From positions 1-64,000 of the forward strand of contig CALXKN010000009.1 in the NCBI GenBank assembly GCA_944388995.1: a stretch of 64,000 nt of DNA, in the 5' to 3' direction. Position numbers and translations under genes: made by a program. Below the pieces are notes generated by a model that was not told where the DNA came from, ran no database searches, and worked only from the letters and a program-made list of their open reading frames with translations. This DNA comes from an uncultured Spirochaetota bacterium (GTDB taxonomy: Bacteria; Spirochaetota; Spirochaetia; JAFGXN01). Positions 26,717 through 35,430 of the stretch are shown here, piece after piece; positions within the stretch are counted from its first letter, which is position 1; the number at the start of each line of letters is the position of its first letter.

Positions 26717-29700
26717 GGATAGAACCTCTCCCAAATACCCTGACAATTCGGATGGAAAGATTCTGCGGCATACCACATCTGAGATCCTTTTCTTCCGAAA
26801 TTGCTTTTCCCGTCCCAGATCCAGACAGAAGCGGTTCCGTCGTCGCACTGATCGTTGTCCATCGGCTTATCGCTCCAGCGGGCTATAACACCGTTTGCGT
26901 CGCGACAAAAAGGACAGATATTGGCCGAGCCTTCATAGCGTTTAAAATAAACAGGCTCCCCATCCGCGACACCGCGCAAACCTTCGCGAATCAGCTCCCG
27001 ATTCGTTATATTGTTCGACTCGGTTTTGACGATGCGCTCATAATTGCGATTAAGATCCCCGAACCAGTCAAAAAGCTCCTGCGATATGGCCCCTTTATCC
27101 TTCTTCCCCGTCACTGCCTGATAGTAGACTTCCTTTATCTTTTTAACGACGTCGGCACCGACAGAGGATATATAATTGCCGACATTGTCACGCGCAAACT
27201 CCAGCCGGTCTATATCCGCTGCACTCAAATCGGGAAACGCCTCCTTTAACCGTTTCCAACTCTCCGTTGCCCGGTAAAACCCGACCTTTTTATCAACCGA
27301 TTCCAATCTTAATTTTTCGATTGCCTCGCGCGTGTTATTCTTCAAAAGATGAGAGATGATTTTGGCAACGGCAGCATTTTGCATAACAAGCCGCTGATCC
27401 TGATCACTCATTTTTCTACCGATGTATTTCTCTATGGCGTTTATAAGCCGCTGCCAATCACGATTTTTTAACGGCTCTCCCGTTTCCGGAGAGAAAATGA
27501 CGCGACCGTTTAAAATCAACGGCTCTTCTTCATTGCCTCTCGCTTTCAACATCGTTTCCGAAACCTCCGGCAGCCCGAGATACCGGCACAATGTTTTGTA
27601 TATGACATTAAGCGTCATATTAAAATGCCGGCACAATCCATCCTGTACATCTTCCAACATCTTGTATGCAGGCCGTTCTCCCTCTTTTTCTGCTTTTCCT
27701 TTTAACAACACTTGACTTTCTCCCAATTCGGGAATATGATATTTATGGTTGTTTTCTTGAAGAGCGGAATACGTTTGAAAAGGCTTGGGTACCGGTCGTT
27801 CAACATTGAGCGATGACGCCGCCCGCGGAATCTTCTCCGTTTCAATGACGGGAAGAGAAATACGCCCACGGAGCATGATGGCAGACTTTGACAACCGCCT
27901 GTCGACAAACGGTTCCGCGCTTTTGTTTAATGATTCTGTAAAAACAGAAAGATACAGCATTTTCTGCTTATCTCTAAAATATCTGTTAGAATCCGTTAAA
28001 ATTACAGAAACAAATCTTTCTTCTCCGTGAACATTCACTTTTGAAATAAGCTCATAATCCTTATTTTGGGGATTAAATTTATTTTCTCGAATACTGACAA
28101 CAGCTGTTTTTTCTTTATTCCGATTCTCTATAATCGCAGGAATAAAAGGCATAACTTCAATTCGTTTGATAACCTCTTTTATATCTCTCTTCTCGTTTCC
28201 CTTAAAAAATAAATGACGTTTTATCGGATCAGAAAGATAGACTTTCCTTCCGCCTAAAAGTTCACAGAATCCTCGTTTTTTATCATTAAATAACTCTCTT
28301 AACCTTTTATATTCTTGATTTCCGATTTTTACGAAGTTACTTTCATCCACCTTCAACGGCTCAATTCCGTCAATCGGTTTCAATTCGGATGCAACACGTA
28401 TTCGAAATTGCGTTAAGCTCTCCCCGTCCTTCTGCTTTGGTATCAAATCTTCCGGATAAACATAACGCCATTGGCCGTCTTTAAAATATTTGTATGCATA
28501 TTTTTTCCCGACAGATTTTGTGATTGGCTCTTGACTTTCTCCCGATTCTTGACTATAATTACCATAGTTGCTTGAATCGCAAGTCGCCGTACCGAACGCT
28601 GGTTGAAAGAGTACCGGTAATTCGACTGCTTCAATGCAGGGAATTACCACCGCCTTGGTAAGCAAAGCAGACTTTCGCAACGGTCTGGAGGAACGGGGCT
28701 TGCGGTTATCTTTTATTTCATTCGAAAATATTGAAATATACAGGATATCATCCTTTTTCGTATCAGACAAGATTACACTAATCGCCAATTCTTTATTACC
28801 GATGCTCCCTTTGCCGATAATTTCATAATAAGATTCATTTCTCTTTTTTTGGACGTCTATTAACTTTGTATAATCTTTTTCCCCTTGGATAATAGAGGGA
28901 ATAAAAGGCATAACTCGAATCCGATTAATAATTTCATCATTTTCTCTCTCGGCTTTCCCTTTATAATATAAGTGTTTTATCAAATTTGAAGTCATTACAA
29001 CCCGTCTGTTTCCCAGCGCAGGACAGGTAATTTTGTTTCTGTTAAACAACTGCATCAGACGCTCATATTCTCTTTTCCCGACCTCCGTAAAGTTTGATCC
29101 ATCCACATCCAACGGATTAACCCCGGTAATCGGTTTCAAATCTTTAGCCAATCTGATTCGTCTCTGCGACCGACTTTCACCTTCCAACGGAGGATCAGGC
29201 ACCTCATAAACATAACGCCATTGGCCGTCTTTAAAATATTTGTAAATATACTTGTGACTGCCTCTCTCACTTTTATTGAAATTGTCAGCCGACATCGACT
29301 TTTCGAGATTATCTTCACCGTCGGGCTCATCCTCTTGCGTGTTTTCGGGAGAGCTGCCCCCTCGCGGTTTGTCCGGCGAAGGATCATCATCATCTCCGCC
29401 TTCCTCACCGGTTTCCTCATCATCGACAACAGCGCTTTCATCCATTTTTCCGCCCTGCTGCCCTTTGAGAATGACCAGCTGCGGATTAAGCGGAGTATCA
29501 CACAAAGGATCGTCAATCGGTTTCAAGTCCTCTTCTGCGCGTAATTCATTGATGCTCATAATCGTTTCAAGGCGCGCTTTTCGGCTTTCGTCTTTCTTGC
29601 GAATATCATCAACTTCATACCCTACAAACTCGAAATCGTATTTATCGTCAATCTCATCCAGGATATTCTGCAGATGAGTATCCCAAAAAGAAAGCAAATC

Positions 29701-30927
29701 ACCCAAAATACGGCTCCGGGAATTGACAATGCGGGCTTCCGGATTTTCGGGAATAACCGATGTTTGACCGTTCAGGCGGATGCCTAACTCTTCTAAATCA
29801 ACACCGAAAAGTGCGGCCACACTGGCCCACAGCCGGCTTGTCCATTCGCCGAACTCCATATCTTTATTTTTACTTTGGAGAGACAACCACTGAATCGAGC
29901 TGCCGTCACTTCCCGACGGAATCAGCGGTATGCGCCACTTGTCGGCGGGGGACGACATAACCGATACAATGTATTCTTCGAACGCCTCAACCGTTCCCGG
30001 ATCAGGGTCCCCGTTCAAAAGCAGCATTCCCCGCGGCAGGTTGTCCGAATCGAAATTGCCCATATTGTACGTAAAGGACTTAATCATTCCGGAAATCAGA
30101 TCCATCGCCTGCTCAACGTAAGAATAACCGTACATCGAATGTTCGATATCACTTCTTGGATTCATAATATCGAACTCAAGATCCTTATCCGTAAAAAAAG
30201 CAACGTCATGCATATCGACTTCCTGCACGTATTTAACCCTGTCACGCTCCGGAAGCAGCTCATCCTCTTCGCATACCGTTACCTTCGAAATCGTTGCCGG
30301 GTCTACCGTCCAAAACGCATACAGCCGCCCGTCTTTTGTTCTTTGCTTCTCCGTACATATCTGATCAATCGTCAATAAATCACGATTGCCTTTTTTGATG
30401 AACGAAATTAAATTGCCGCGGTCTTTATTTTTGTCGAACCCGGTATTGAAAAAGAAATCTTCCAACTCACGCATTCTTGCTTTCTCTTCATCGGTCGGAA
30501 CCTTCGATGAATCTTTCAGGCGGATTTTAAAACCACGCTCATTATTCCGCGTCGATACCTTACAAAACGGCGCAATAATCCGGTTGGTATGAGTGATGAT
30601 AATGTTGATCAAAAAGGCTTTTTCGGCAACCGCCCGCAAAACCCGATACGAAATATACGTCCCCTGCCGTTTATCGATAACGGTTCTGCCGGCAAAACTT
30701 CGAAACGTGTTCAGTGTATTGTTATAAGCCAAAGAATGCAGTCGTTTAATCTGCCCTCCGACTCCGTCCCCCGGCGTTAAAATCTTTCCGTCGGCAGAAA
30801 TCGACTTTACAACATCAGATTCAACAACCGGGGGCTGCACGGCAACCGCCGTTGTTGTCACCGCAGATGCTTTTTCCGCCGAATCGGATAAATAAATATT
30901 TCTCTCTCCGTACCGTTTCTTTATCAT
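26713..30927 (-). CDS. Portal protein fused to a MuF-like head morphogenesis domain, with two inserted BECR-like modules
   Basis: 1,404 aa, ATG 30927. Residues ~60-490 are a portal protein (YSYVEQAMDLISGMIKSFTYN, then GVDLEELGIRLNGQTSVIPENPEARIVNSRS). An acidic linker (about 500-550) leads to two homologous modules, ~560-780 and ~810-1,020, each starting with YKYFKDGQWRYVY and containing KDLKPI, a HLYYKGKAERE-type helix, R-x-MPFIPxII, and ILSD...LYISIF strands; these resemble the phage BECR-fold nucleases of polyvalent proteins. Residues ~1,100-1,404 end in an SPP1 gp7/MuF domain: KTESNNITNRELIREG, CPFCRDANG, FHPNCQG. Portal and MuF are normally separate neighbours. Effector modules carried on MuF are known; here they sit between portal and MuF. 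Two antisense promoter-like sites lie inside. Confidence 0.8.
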   Translation of the reverse strand: MIKKRYGERNIYLSDSAEKASAVTTTAVAVQPPVVESDVVKSISADGKILTPGDGVGGQIKRLHSLAYNNTLNTFRSFAGRTVIDKRQGTYISYRVLRAVAEKAFLINIIITHTNRIIAPFCKVSTRNNERGFKIRLKDSSKVPTDEEKARMRELEDFFFNTGFDKNKDRGNLISFIKKGNRDLLTIDQICTEKQRTKDGRLYAFWTVDPATISKVTVCEEDELLPERDRVKYVQEVDMHDVAFFTDKDLEFDIMNPRSDIEHSMYGYSYVEQAMDLISGMIKSFTYNMGNFDSDNLPRGMLLLNGDPDPGTVEAFEEYIVSVMSSPADKWRIPLIPSGSDGSSIQWLSLQSKNKDMEFGEWTSRLWASVAALFGVDLEELGIRLNGQTSVIPENPEARIVNSRSRILGDLLSFWDTHLQNILDEIDDKYDFEFVGYEVDDIRKKDESRKARLETIMSINELRAEEDLKPIDDPLCDTPLNPQLVILKGQQGGKMDESAVVDDEETGEEGGDDDDPSPDKPRGGSSPENTQEDEPDGEDNLEKSMSADNFNKSERGSHKYIYKYFKDGQWRYVYEVPDPPLEGESRSQRRIRLAKDLKPITGVNPLDVDGSNFTEVGKREYERLMQLFNRNKITCPALGNRRVVMTSNLIKHLYYKGKAERENDEIINRIRVMPFIPSIIQGEKDYTKLIDVQKKRNESYYEIIGKGSIGNKELAISVILSDTKKDDILYISIFSNEIKDNRKPRSSRPLRKSALLTKAVVIPCIEAVELPVLFQPAFGTATCDSSNYGNYSQESGESQEPITKSVGKKYAYKYFKDGQWRYVYPEDLIPKQKDGESLTQFRIRVASELKPIDGIEPLKVDESNFVKIGNQEYKRLRELFNDKKRGFCELLGGRKVYLSDPIKRHLFFKGNEKRDIKEVIKRIEVMPFIPAIIENRNKEKTAVVSIRENKFNPQNKDYELISKVNVHGEERFVSVILTDSNRYFRDKQKMLYLSVFTESLNKSAEPFVDRRLSKSAIMLRGRISLPVIETEKIPRAASSLNVERPVPKPFQTYSALQENNHKYHIPELGESQVLLKGKAEKEGERPAYKMLEDVQDGLCRHFNMTLNVIYKTLCRYLGLPEVSETMLKARGNEEEPLILNGRVIFSPETGEPLKNRDWQRLINAIEKYIGRKMSDQDQRLVMQNAAVAKIISHLLKNNTREAIEKLRLESVDKKVGFYRATESWKRLKEAFPDLSAADIDRLEFARDNVGNYISSVGADVVKKIKEVYYQAVTGKKDKGAISQELFDWFGDLNRNYERIVKTESNNITNRELIREGLRGVADGEPVYFKRYEGSANICPFCRDANGVIARWSDKPMDNDQCDDGTASVWIWDGKSNFGRKGSQMWYAAESFHPNCQGIWERFYP
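27712..27740 (+). promoter_or_regulatory. Antisense promoter-like site A inside portal-MuF
   Basis: TTGACT, 17 bp, TATGAT on the + strand, predicted start near 27747. It lies just before the MuF part of the fusion gene. Its sequence around the -35 and spacer (TTGACTTTCTCCC-ATTC) is shared with the site at 28531. Confidence 0.4.
28531..28559 (+). promoter_or_regulatory. Antisense promoter-like site B inside portal-MuF
   Basis: TTGACT, 17 bp, TATAAT: a near-perfect sigma-70 promoter on the + strand within a gene read from the - strand. Downstream, GGTAATTC (28616-28623) pairs with GAATTACC (28641-28648) and CTGC with GCAG, giving a 12-bp hairpin with loop TTCAAT. Site A is followed by a comparable hairpin with the same loop but a different stem. 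Confidence 0.45.
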
Positions 30928-32489
30928 TTCCCCACTCCTTTGATCATCGCCTGCAGCACAGATTGTGCCGTTCTTGCTTTCTTCATGTAATCATACCCGG
31001 GCCGCTTGCCCTCGGACTCATCGTCTTTAATTCCGGAATAAAACCGGCTGTGCTGATTGACTCTTTTGCTTTCTCCCGCATGACGGGCAAGAGCCATCGC
31101 CCAAAAACTGTCCTGGTGACCGTGTATATCACGACCTCCGTCAAACCGAAAATGCCCCCCGCTCGTCGGCGTTTTCTGTATCGCGTGAATCTGCCGATGC
31201 AGTTCCTGATCCGCCGGCAATTCCCACACCCCCAGCTCAAAATCGTGATGAAGATTCATGGCCAAAACCTCCTTCATCTGGTTAGTAAACTCAACCGACT
31301 CGATTCTGTCAGAAAACTCCTTTGTCAAATAATCAACAACGCCTATTCCCAGCCCCGTACCGTCGATGCACATCCGCACAATCGGAAGAGACTTCATCGC
31401 CTTCCTAAGCAAATCAACCTGATCGGGAATAGACATCTTTGACAGCTCGACACGAACAAACGCCCGCTTTTTTCCGCCGTGGTTGTGATACAAAAACAGT
31501 GACGACTTATCCTTGACTCTGGCCACGTCATATCCGCCGTATAAAACGCCCATATCGGATTTGTAATTCAAAATCGCCTTGTCGACTGTATCAAAACAGA
31601 CAACCTCAATACGGGCTTCCTCTTCTTCATCATGAAGCATAGATTCTCTCTCTCCCTGATGCCCGGGAGTGTTTTTGTGTATCAATTCCAACGGAAAATA
31701 AGAAACCGCCTCGTCAACAAACCGGCATTCGTACTCCTGTTGAAACTGATCTTCGTCCATCGACGCATACAAATCCCTGACAATTTCGGATCCGAAACGC
31801 ATGACACGCTCGATAGTATTCATGGACCCAGCTTCTCTGACGGCAGTCTCCACATCGACACACAAATCGCGGACAAACCACCACGGAACAGTCATGCGCG
31901 TAAACTTGTTATATCGTGCCCTATCGTTCCATATCTCAGCGAATTTACCGATTAACCCGAGAGGCGTTGATCCGATTTCGACTTTGCCGTTGTTACGCGA
32001 TATAACCGGCAAGGCAGCCGTATAAATCAGCTCGGAAAGTCGCACCGGGTAAAACGCAAACTCATCCAGTGCAATATCTCCGCCTTTTCCTCGCGGAGGA
32101 CGACAGGCCGTCGAAATTAAACGGGAAACACTGCCGCCGCCGACATCGGCAAAAGCAATCGACGTTGCGTTGCTGTGCACAATCTTTTTCTTTGCCTGCA
32201 TCGGTATAGAGTCGTAGAATTGCCTGGCAAAATTGATTTTTTCGATGGCATCATCCTCATTGTATGAGACAAACTGCTTCGTGTATCCTTTGACATCCGG
32301 ATCCAGCGCCGTTGCCAATCCTTTCAACGCAGTCGAAAACGAAAAGCCGGTTCTCCGGGATTTATTGAGTATCACAAACCGATCTTCGTTCATAATAAAT
32401 CCTTCCTGCCAAAAGTCCAGATCAATCTGCGCATCCTTGTATTTGACAAACCCGTAAATATAGCGCAGCAGGTTTTCCCCTCTCCACAT
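30924..32489 (-). CDS. Terminase large subunit
   Basis: 521 aa, overlapping portal-MuF by 4 bases. ATPase: NKSRRTGFSFS (Walker A variant, about 37-47), KGGDIALDEFAFYP (Walker B with catalytic Glu, about 135-148). Nuclease: YDVARVKDKSSLFL (first Asp), CIDGTGLGIGVVDYL (second) and HQDSFWAMALARHA (third). It packages DNA into the procapsid through the portal and cuts it. Start preferred at 32489, one base overlapping the small subunit stop. Confidence 0.85.
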   Translation of the reverse strand: MWRGENLLRYIYGFVKYKDAQIDLDFWQEGFIMNEDRFVILNKSRRTGFSFSTALKGLATALDPDVKGYTKQFVSYNEDDAIEKINFARQFYDSIPMQAKKKIVHSNATSIAFADVGGGSVSRLISTACRPPRGKGGDIALDEFAFYPVRLSELIYTAALPVISRNNGKVEIGSTPLGLIGKFAEIWNDRARYNKFTRMTVPWWFVRDLCVDVETAVREAGSMNTIERVMRFGSEIVRDLYASMDEDQFQQEYECRFVDEAVSYFPLELIHKNTPGHQGERESMLHDEEEEARIEVVCFDTVDKAILNYKSDMGVLYGGYDVARVKDKSSLFLYHNHGGKKRAFVRVELSKMSIPDQVDLLRKAMKSLPIVRMCIDGTGLGIGVVDYLTKEFSDRIESVEFTNQMKEVLAMNLHHDFELGVWELPADQELHRQIHAIQKTPTSGGHFRFDGGRDIHGHQDSFWAMALARHAGESKRVNQHSRFYSGIKDDESEGKRPGYDYMKKARTAQSVLQAMIKGVGK

Positions 32490-33205
32490 CAGTTTTCCTC
32501 CTGCCGCGCCCCCGCCGTCTCTCCGCCGCGCTCAATCCAATCCGCCTGTGCCGATAATTCCCCCCGCTCTTCCAGCCGCTTTATTTTAACTTCAACGCCT
32601 TTTCCCGCAATATCCTGGATAACTTTGATATCAACCGTATCCGCCACGTTATCCGGCTTGATGATATTCATATATTTCGTCAGCATATCAAGTGCTTTCA
32701 CTCTGTCGGAAAGGATATACACCGCTTCCTCGCCGGTATTCTTTTTGACTCCGTCAATACAAACCCGCTCTTCCGGCGGAATCTTTGACAAAGGTTTCAT
32801 TCTCCCTTTGTCATCAAAGAAATTGGCCAAATCATAAAAAGCCCGATGAATATTTGTTTTGATGATTTTGTAATGGAGTGACTCTTTATAATCTTTGAGA
32901 GCCTCTTCGAGATAGGCCTTAATGGCCTGCTGAATATGAGGCCGGCATTTCATATCGTAACCCGATTGCGCCGCCTTGTAGTCTCCCTCTTTCCCCTCGG
33001 GACAGGACGGTTCGGCAGCCCTGTATGCTTTTGCCGCGTTAAATCCGTTTGAACAATAAGCGCAAACGAAAATCTTCTCCTTCATCGTCAAAGACGAATC
33101 AGAGATCTTAAAGACCTCGACATTTTCAACCAAAGAGACTTGAGACTGTTTTCTGACTTTTTTTGACGGTTTATCGGGCTGCGGACCGGCTGTCTTTTTG
33201 CTCAT
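32489..33205 (-). CDS. Terminase small subunit-like protein
   Basis: 238 aa from ATG 33205 (GGGAG 8 nt upstream), preferred over ATG 33226. After a basic leader, LTMKEKIFVCAYCSNGFNAAKAYRAAEPSC is the helix-turn-helix start of small terminases (the FNAAKA motif), followed by long helices. It recognises packaging-site DNA and feeds it to the large subunit. It overlaps the zinc-ribbon gene upstream by 35 bases. Confidence 0.75.
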   Translation of the reverse strand: MSKKTAGPQPDKPSKKVRKQSQVSLVENVEVFKISDSSLTMKEKIFVCAYCSNGFNAAKAYRAAEPSCPEGKEGDYKAAQSGYDMKCRPHIQQAIKAYLEEALKDYKESLHYKIIKTNIHRAFYDLANFFDDKGRMKPLSKIPPEERVCIDGVKKNTGEEAVYILSDRVKALDMLTKYMNIIKPDNVADTVDIKVIQDIAGKGVEVKIKRLEERGELSAQADWIERGGETAGARQEEN

Positions 33206-33377
33206 CTTCCCGCTCCCGGCAGACATGGAGTCTGTACCCCGAATGCCGTCTGCCCATCTCCGAAATAATTACAGTCTTTTCCGGCTCGCAATCATAAACG
33301 GAATCTCCGTAAACCGACGGAATACAACGAATCTTCGCCCCGCACTCAGGGCAAATATTGGCCAATAATCCGGACAT
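33171..33377 (-). CDS. Small zinc-ribbon phage protein
   Basis: 68 aa from ATG 33377 (SD GAGGAG). CPECGAKIRC at residues 9-18 is one CxxC knuckle; a second possible ligand set lies at YDCEPEK and HVCRERED. Overlaps the small terminase by 35 bases. Function unknown. Confidence 0.6.
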   Translation of the reverse strand: MSGLLANICPECGAKIRCIPSVYGDSVYDCEPEKTVIISEMGRRHSGYRLHVCREREDEQKDSRSAAR

Positions 33378-33385
33378 ACGGCTCC

Positions 33386-33562
33386 TCACAACTGCGGCTT
33401 TGCGCCGACTTTATCCAGCTCGGACGGTACGATTGTTTGATTCATTCGGATGCGCATGACTTCACCGTTCGAATACGACAATTCGACACCGCCGCAAAAT
33501 CCGGACTGCGCCAATTTCGATAAAAACTGATTAATTTGAGTTTCGGTCTTTTTAACAGGCAA
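33386..33562 (-). CDS. Small phage protein, first gene of the late operon
   Basis: 58 aa from TTG 33562, 4 nt after GGTGGGGGA; an in-frame GTG at 33574 lies inside the leader hairpin and is less likely. TETQINQFLSKLAQSGFCGGVELSYSNG suggests a helix plus two strands. No family recognised. Confidence 0.5.
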   Translation of the reverse strand: MPVKKTETQINQFLSKLAQSGFCGGVELSYSNGEVMRIRMNQTIVPSELDKVGAKPQL

Positions 33563-33563
33563 T

Positions 33564-33598
33564 GCATCCCCCACCCCGAATGAAGGTGGGCATGCATC
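33564..33598 (-). promoter_or_regulatory. Inverted repeat in the late-operon leader
   Basis: Reading leftward, ATGCATGCCCACC pairs with GGTGGGGGATGCAT around an 8-base loop. It sits directly on the ribosome site of the first late gene (GGTGGGGGA is part of the 3' arm), so folding would hide the SD. No T run follows, so it is not a terminator. Confidence 0.5.
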
Positions 33599-33633
33599 AA
33601 CGGGAAAATGTATGGTATTTAATTTATATGTGT

Positions 33634-33662
33634 AGTATAAGGCATAAATCCAACTAAATCAA
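33634..33662 (-). promoter_or_regulatory. Candidate late promoter
   Basis: Leftward TTGATT (33657-33662), 17 bp, TATACT (33634-33639), upstream of the first gene of the terminase block. Start near 33627; the leader carries the inverted repeat at 33564-33598. Confidence 0.6.
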
Positions 33663-33678
33663 TATCTGACGCTATATC

Positions 33679-33990
33679 TTAGCGGATTTTTTGAAATCCT
33701 GCTATAGTATACTTCTTATCATTGTCTATATGATCTTTAAGTTCCTGACATTTCATTTGAACCTGAATTTCGTCTTGAAACTCAAATGTCAAAATAGTGG
33801 CATCGTTTCTGCGAATTAGTAATTCTTTTGGATACTTACAACCGCAAATCACCTCTATTACGTTAACGTAATGCACTTGATCAGTGTTCCCGCGTCCATC
33901 CTGATATTCAAAAAACATTTTTTTATCTTTATTCGGACACGGAGCATTAGCTACTATTCTTCTTATTGCTTCATTCAATTTTTCATCCAT
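33679..33990 (-). CDS. Hypothetical protein between replication and late genes
   Basis: 103 aa, ATG 33990 without a visible SD. It contains DEKLNEAIRRIVANAPC, a beta-rich middle with VNVIEVICGC, and EFQDEIQVQMKCQELKDHI. AT-rich and isolated by about 110 bases on each side, so possibly a moron. Not recognised. Confidence 0.5.
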   Translation of the reverse strand: MDEKLNEAIRRIVANAPCPNKDKKMFFEYQDGRGNTDQVHYVNVIEVICGCKYPKELLIRRNDATILTFEFQDEIQVQMKCQELKDHIDNDKKYTIAGFQKIR

Positions 33991-34098
33991 GGTTTTATTT
34001 TATCATAAGATAACCAATCCGTTAATGTTTTTAACAAATAATTTATATAAAAATACTTTATTTTGACTTTAACCTATTGAACACACCTCTGTGAAAAC

Positions 34099-35412
34099 TC
34101 AACAGCTTCCGGTAAGTTCATTTTCTCCCTCCGCCTCCTCCGCCGCCGCAAAAAGACTCTTTTTGATCTCTCTCATTGTTCGCTGAATCTCATCCCGTCG
34201 CTTTTGCTGCCACAGAACAAACTCCGATTCTGATAAGTGCTTTCGCATTTGCGCCGTCTCGATATCGGCCGGTGACGAACGCGGAGACAGATCACAGTCC
34301 GGACAACGTAAATTATCACCGGAATAAACCTTCCCGCAACAGGGACAGGTAAACGACTTCAAAGCCGACTGCGACTGCTCGCCCTGCATGCGCATCTGAT
34401 AACGGGCAAAAGCCTCCGGTTTACAGAACACCGAATAAATATATCCTGCCGGAGATGTTTTTTTAATGGCTATCTCACACAAAGAATTAATATACCCTTC
34501 GGCGTCGGCTCTTGTTGCTTTGTTGTGAGACAAAAACTGCGCTGCGCGCGAAAAGAAATCGTCATCGAAAGTCAGATTGTTTTTAAAAAACTGCTGTTTG
34601 ACAAAATTATAAACTGAATTGGGCGGCTTCGGCGGCTCTTTTTCGTTGTCTGATTCGTTTTCTCTTGTCTGACTAAGATATATCTTTGAAGCAGCCGAAT
34701 TTTCTTTTTCTTTTTCTTTTTCTTTTTCTTTTTCTTTTTCTTTTTCTTTTTCTTTTTCTTTTTCTTTTTCTTTTTCCCCATAGGGTATTGATACGGTATT
34801 CATAGGGTATCCATAGGGTATTGATACGGTATTCATAGGGTATCCATAGGGTATTGATACGGTATCGGAATCGTTTTCGGGAGGCGTCTCCATATCGTCA
34901 TTTTCGCTTAAATCTTCCGTATTGCAAAGAATGGCGTTGGTTCGAATAATATCCTCTTCACCGAACTCCTCATCCGAATCAACAGGGACCGCATCTCCAT
35001 CGGCGACTTCTTCACCGACAGAAACCCCATAAAACTCCTCGAAAGATTTTTTTGACTCATTGTAAAACTTCTCGGATTTGATTCCTCTCAATTCCTTGAA
35101 AATACATTCTCTGACCTTCGGCGATTTAATCCAGTTATAACGACTCCAGTTTTTGATATAAACTTCGTGCGTTTTCTCGTCATAATCGATAACCCCGTAC
35201 TCCCTCAATCGATTGATACAGTGATCTATCTCTTCCGGAGTCAATCCGGTCATAAACGCCATTCGCCTTTTCCCGATTTCGTAAACACCGATCTGTGACG
35301 AAAGATCATTCGTCATTAAAAAGAGCATGAAGAAACGTTCGTTCGGCGTAAAATCCTCAGAAACCTTTGCATCTGTCCAAAAAGTTGTGTGTACCAATCT
35401 GTATACAGCCAT
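34099..35412 (-). CDS. Phage replication initiation protein with internal repeats
   Basis: 437 aa, ATG 35412 (SD GGAGG). Residues ~1-120 are a winged-helix replisome-organiser domain (TNDLSSQIGVYEIGKRRMAFMTGLTPEEIDHCINRLREYGVI, then YIKNWSRYNW) as in phage DnaD/O-like initiators. The middle is acidic and then holds a repeated VSIPYGYPMNT segment (34778-34865) and about a dozen Lys-Glu pairs (34705-34776). The C-terminal part has a helical domain and a zinc knuckle pair (CPCCGKVYSGDNLRCPDC). It should melt the origin and load helicase; no helicase or loader gene was found nearby. Confidence 0.7.
   Translation of the reverse strand: MAVYRLVHTTFWTDAKVSEDFTPNERFFMLFLMTNDLSSQIGVYEIGKRRMAFMTGLTPEEIDHCINRLREYGVIDYDEKTHEVYIKNWSRYNWIKSPKVRECIFKELRGIKSEKFYNESKKSFEEFYGVSVGEEVADGDAVPVDSDEEFGEEDIIRTNAILCNTEDLSENDDMETPPENDSDTVSIPYGYPMNTVSIPYGYPMNTVSIPYGEKEKEKEKEKEKEKEKEKEKEKEKENSAASKIYLSQTRENESDNEKEPPKPPNSVYNFVKQQFFKNNLTFDDDFFSRAAQFLSHNKATRADAEGYINSLCEIAIKKTSPAGYIYSVFCKPEAFARYQMRMQGEQSQSALKSFTCPCCGKVYSGDNLRCPDCDLSPRSSPADIETAQMRKHLSESEFVLWQQKRRDEIQRTMREIKKSLFAAAEEAEGENELTGSC
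34705..34776. repeat. TTTTTC hexanucleotide repeat, 12 copies
   Basis: Twelve perfect TTTTTC units, plus a partial one, form a homopyrimidine tract. In the gene's frame it encodes Lys-Glu repeats; six-base steps keep the frame when copy number changes. It lies beside the 33-bp repeats. Confidence 0.95.
34778..34865. repeat. 33-bp tandem repeat, 2.7 copies (iteron-like; origin candidate)
   Basis: Units at 34778, 34811 and 34844 (partial, 22 bp) are identical. Each full unit holds CATAGGGTAT twice and GATACGGTAT once, so the block contains eight related decamers at 11-bp steps, one helical turn apart. Such phased sites inside a replication gene parallel the lambda origin inside gene O. Confidence 0.85.
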
Positions 35413-35430
35413 TACGACCTCCTCCCGATT

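Noticed and set aside
34572-34781. ORF of poly-lysine in another frame over the TTTTTC tract
   Set aside because: Product of low complexity, no SD, overlaps the replication gene.
34705-34865. CRISPR-like array
   Set aside because: The repeats are adjacent units without spacers, lie inside a protein frame and have no cas genes near.
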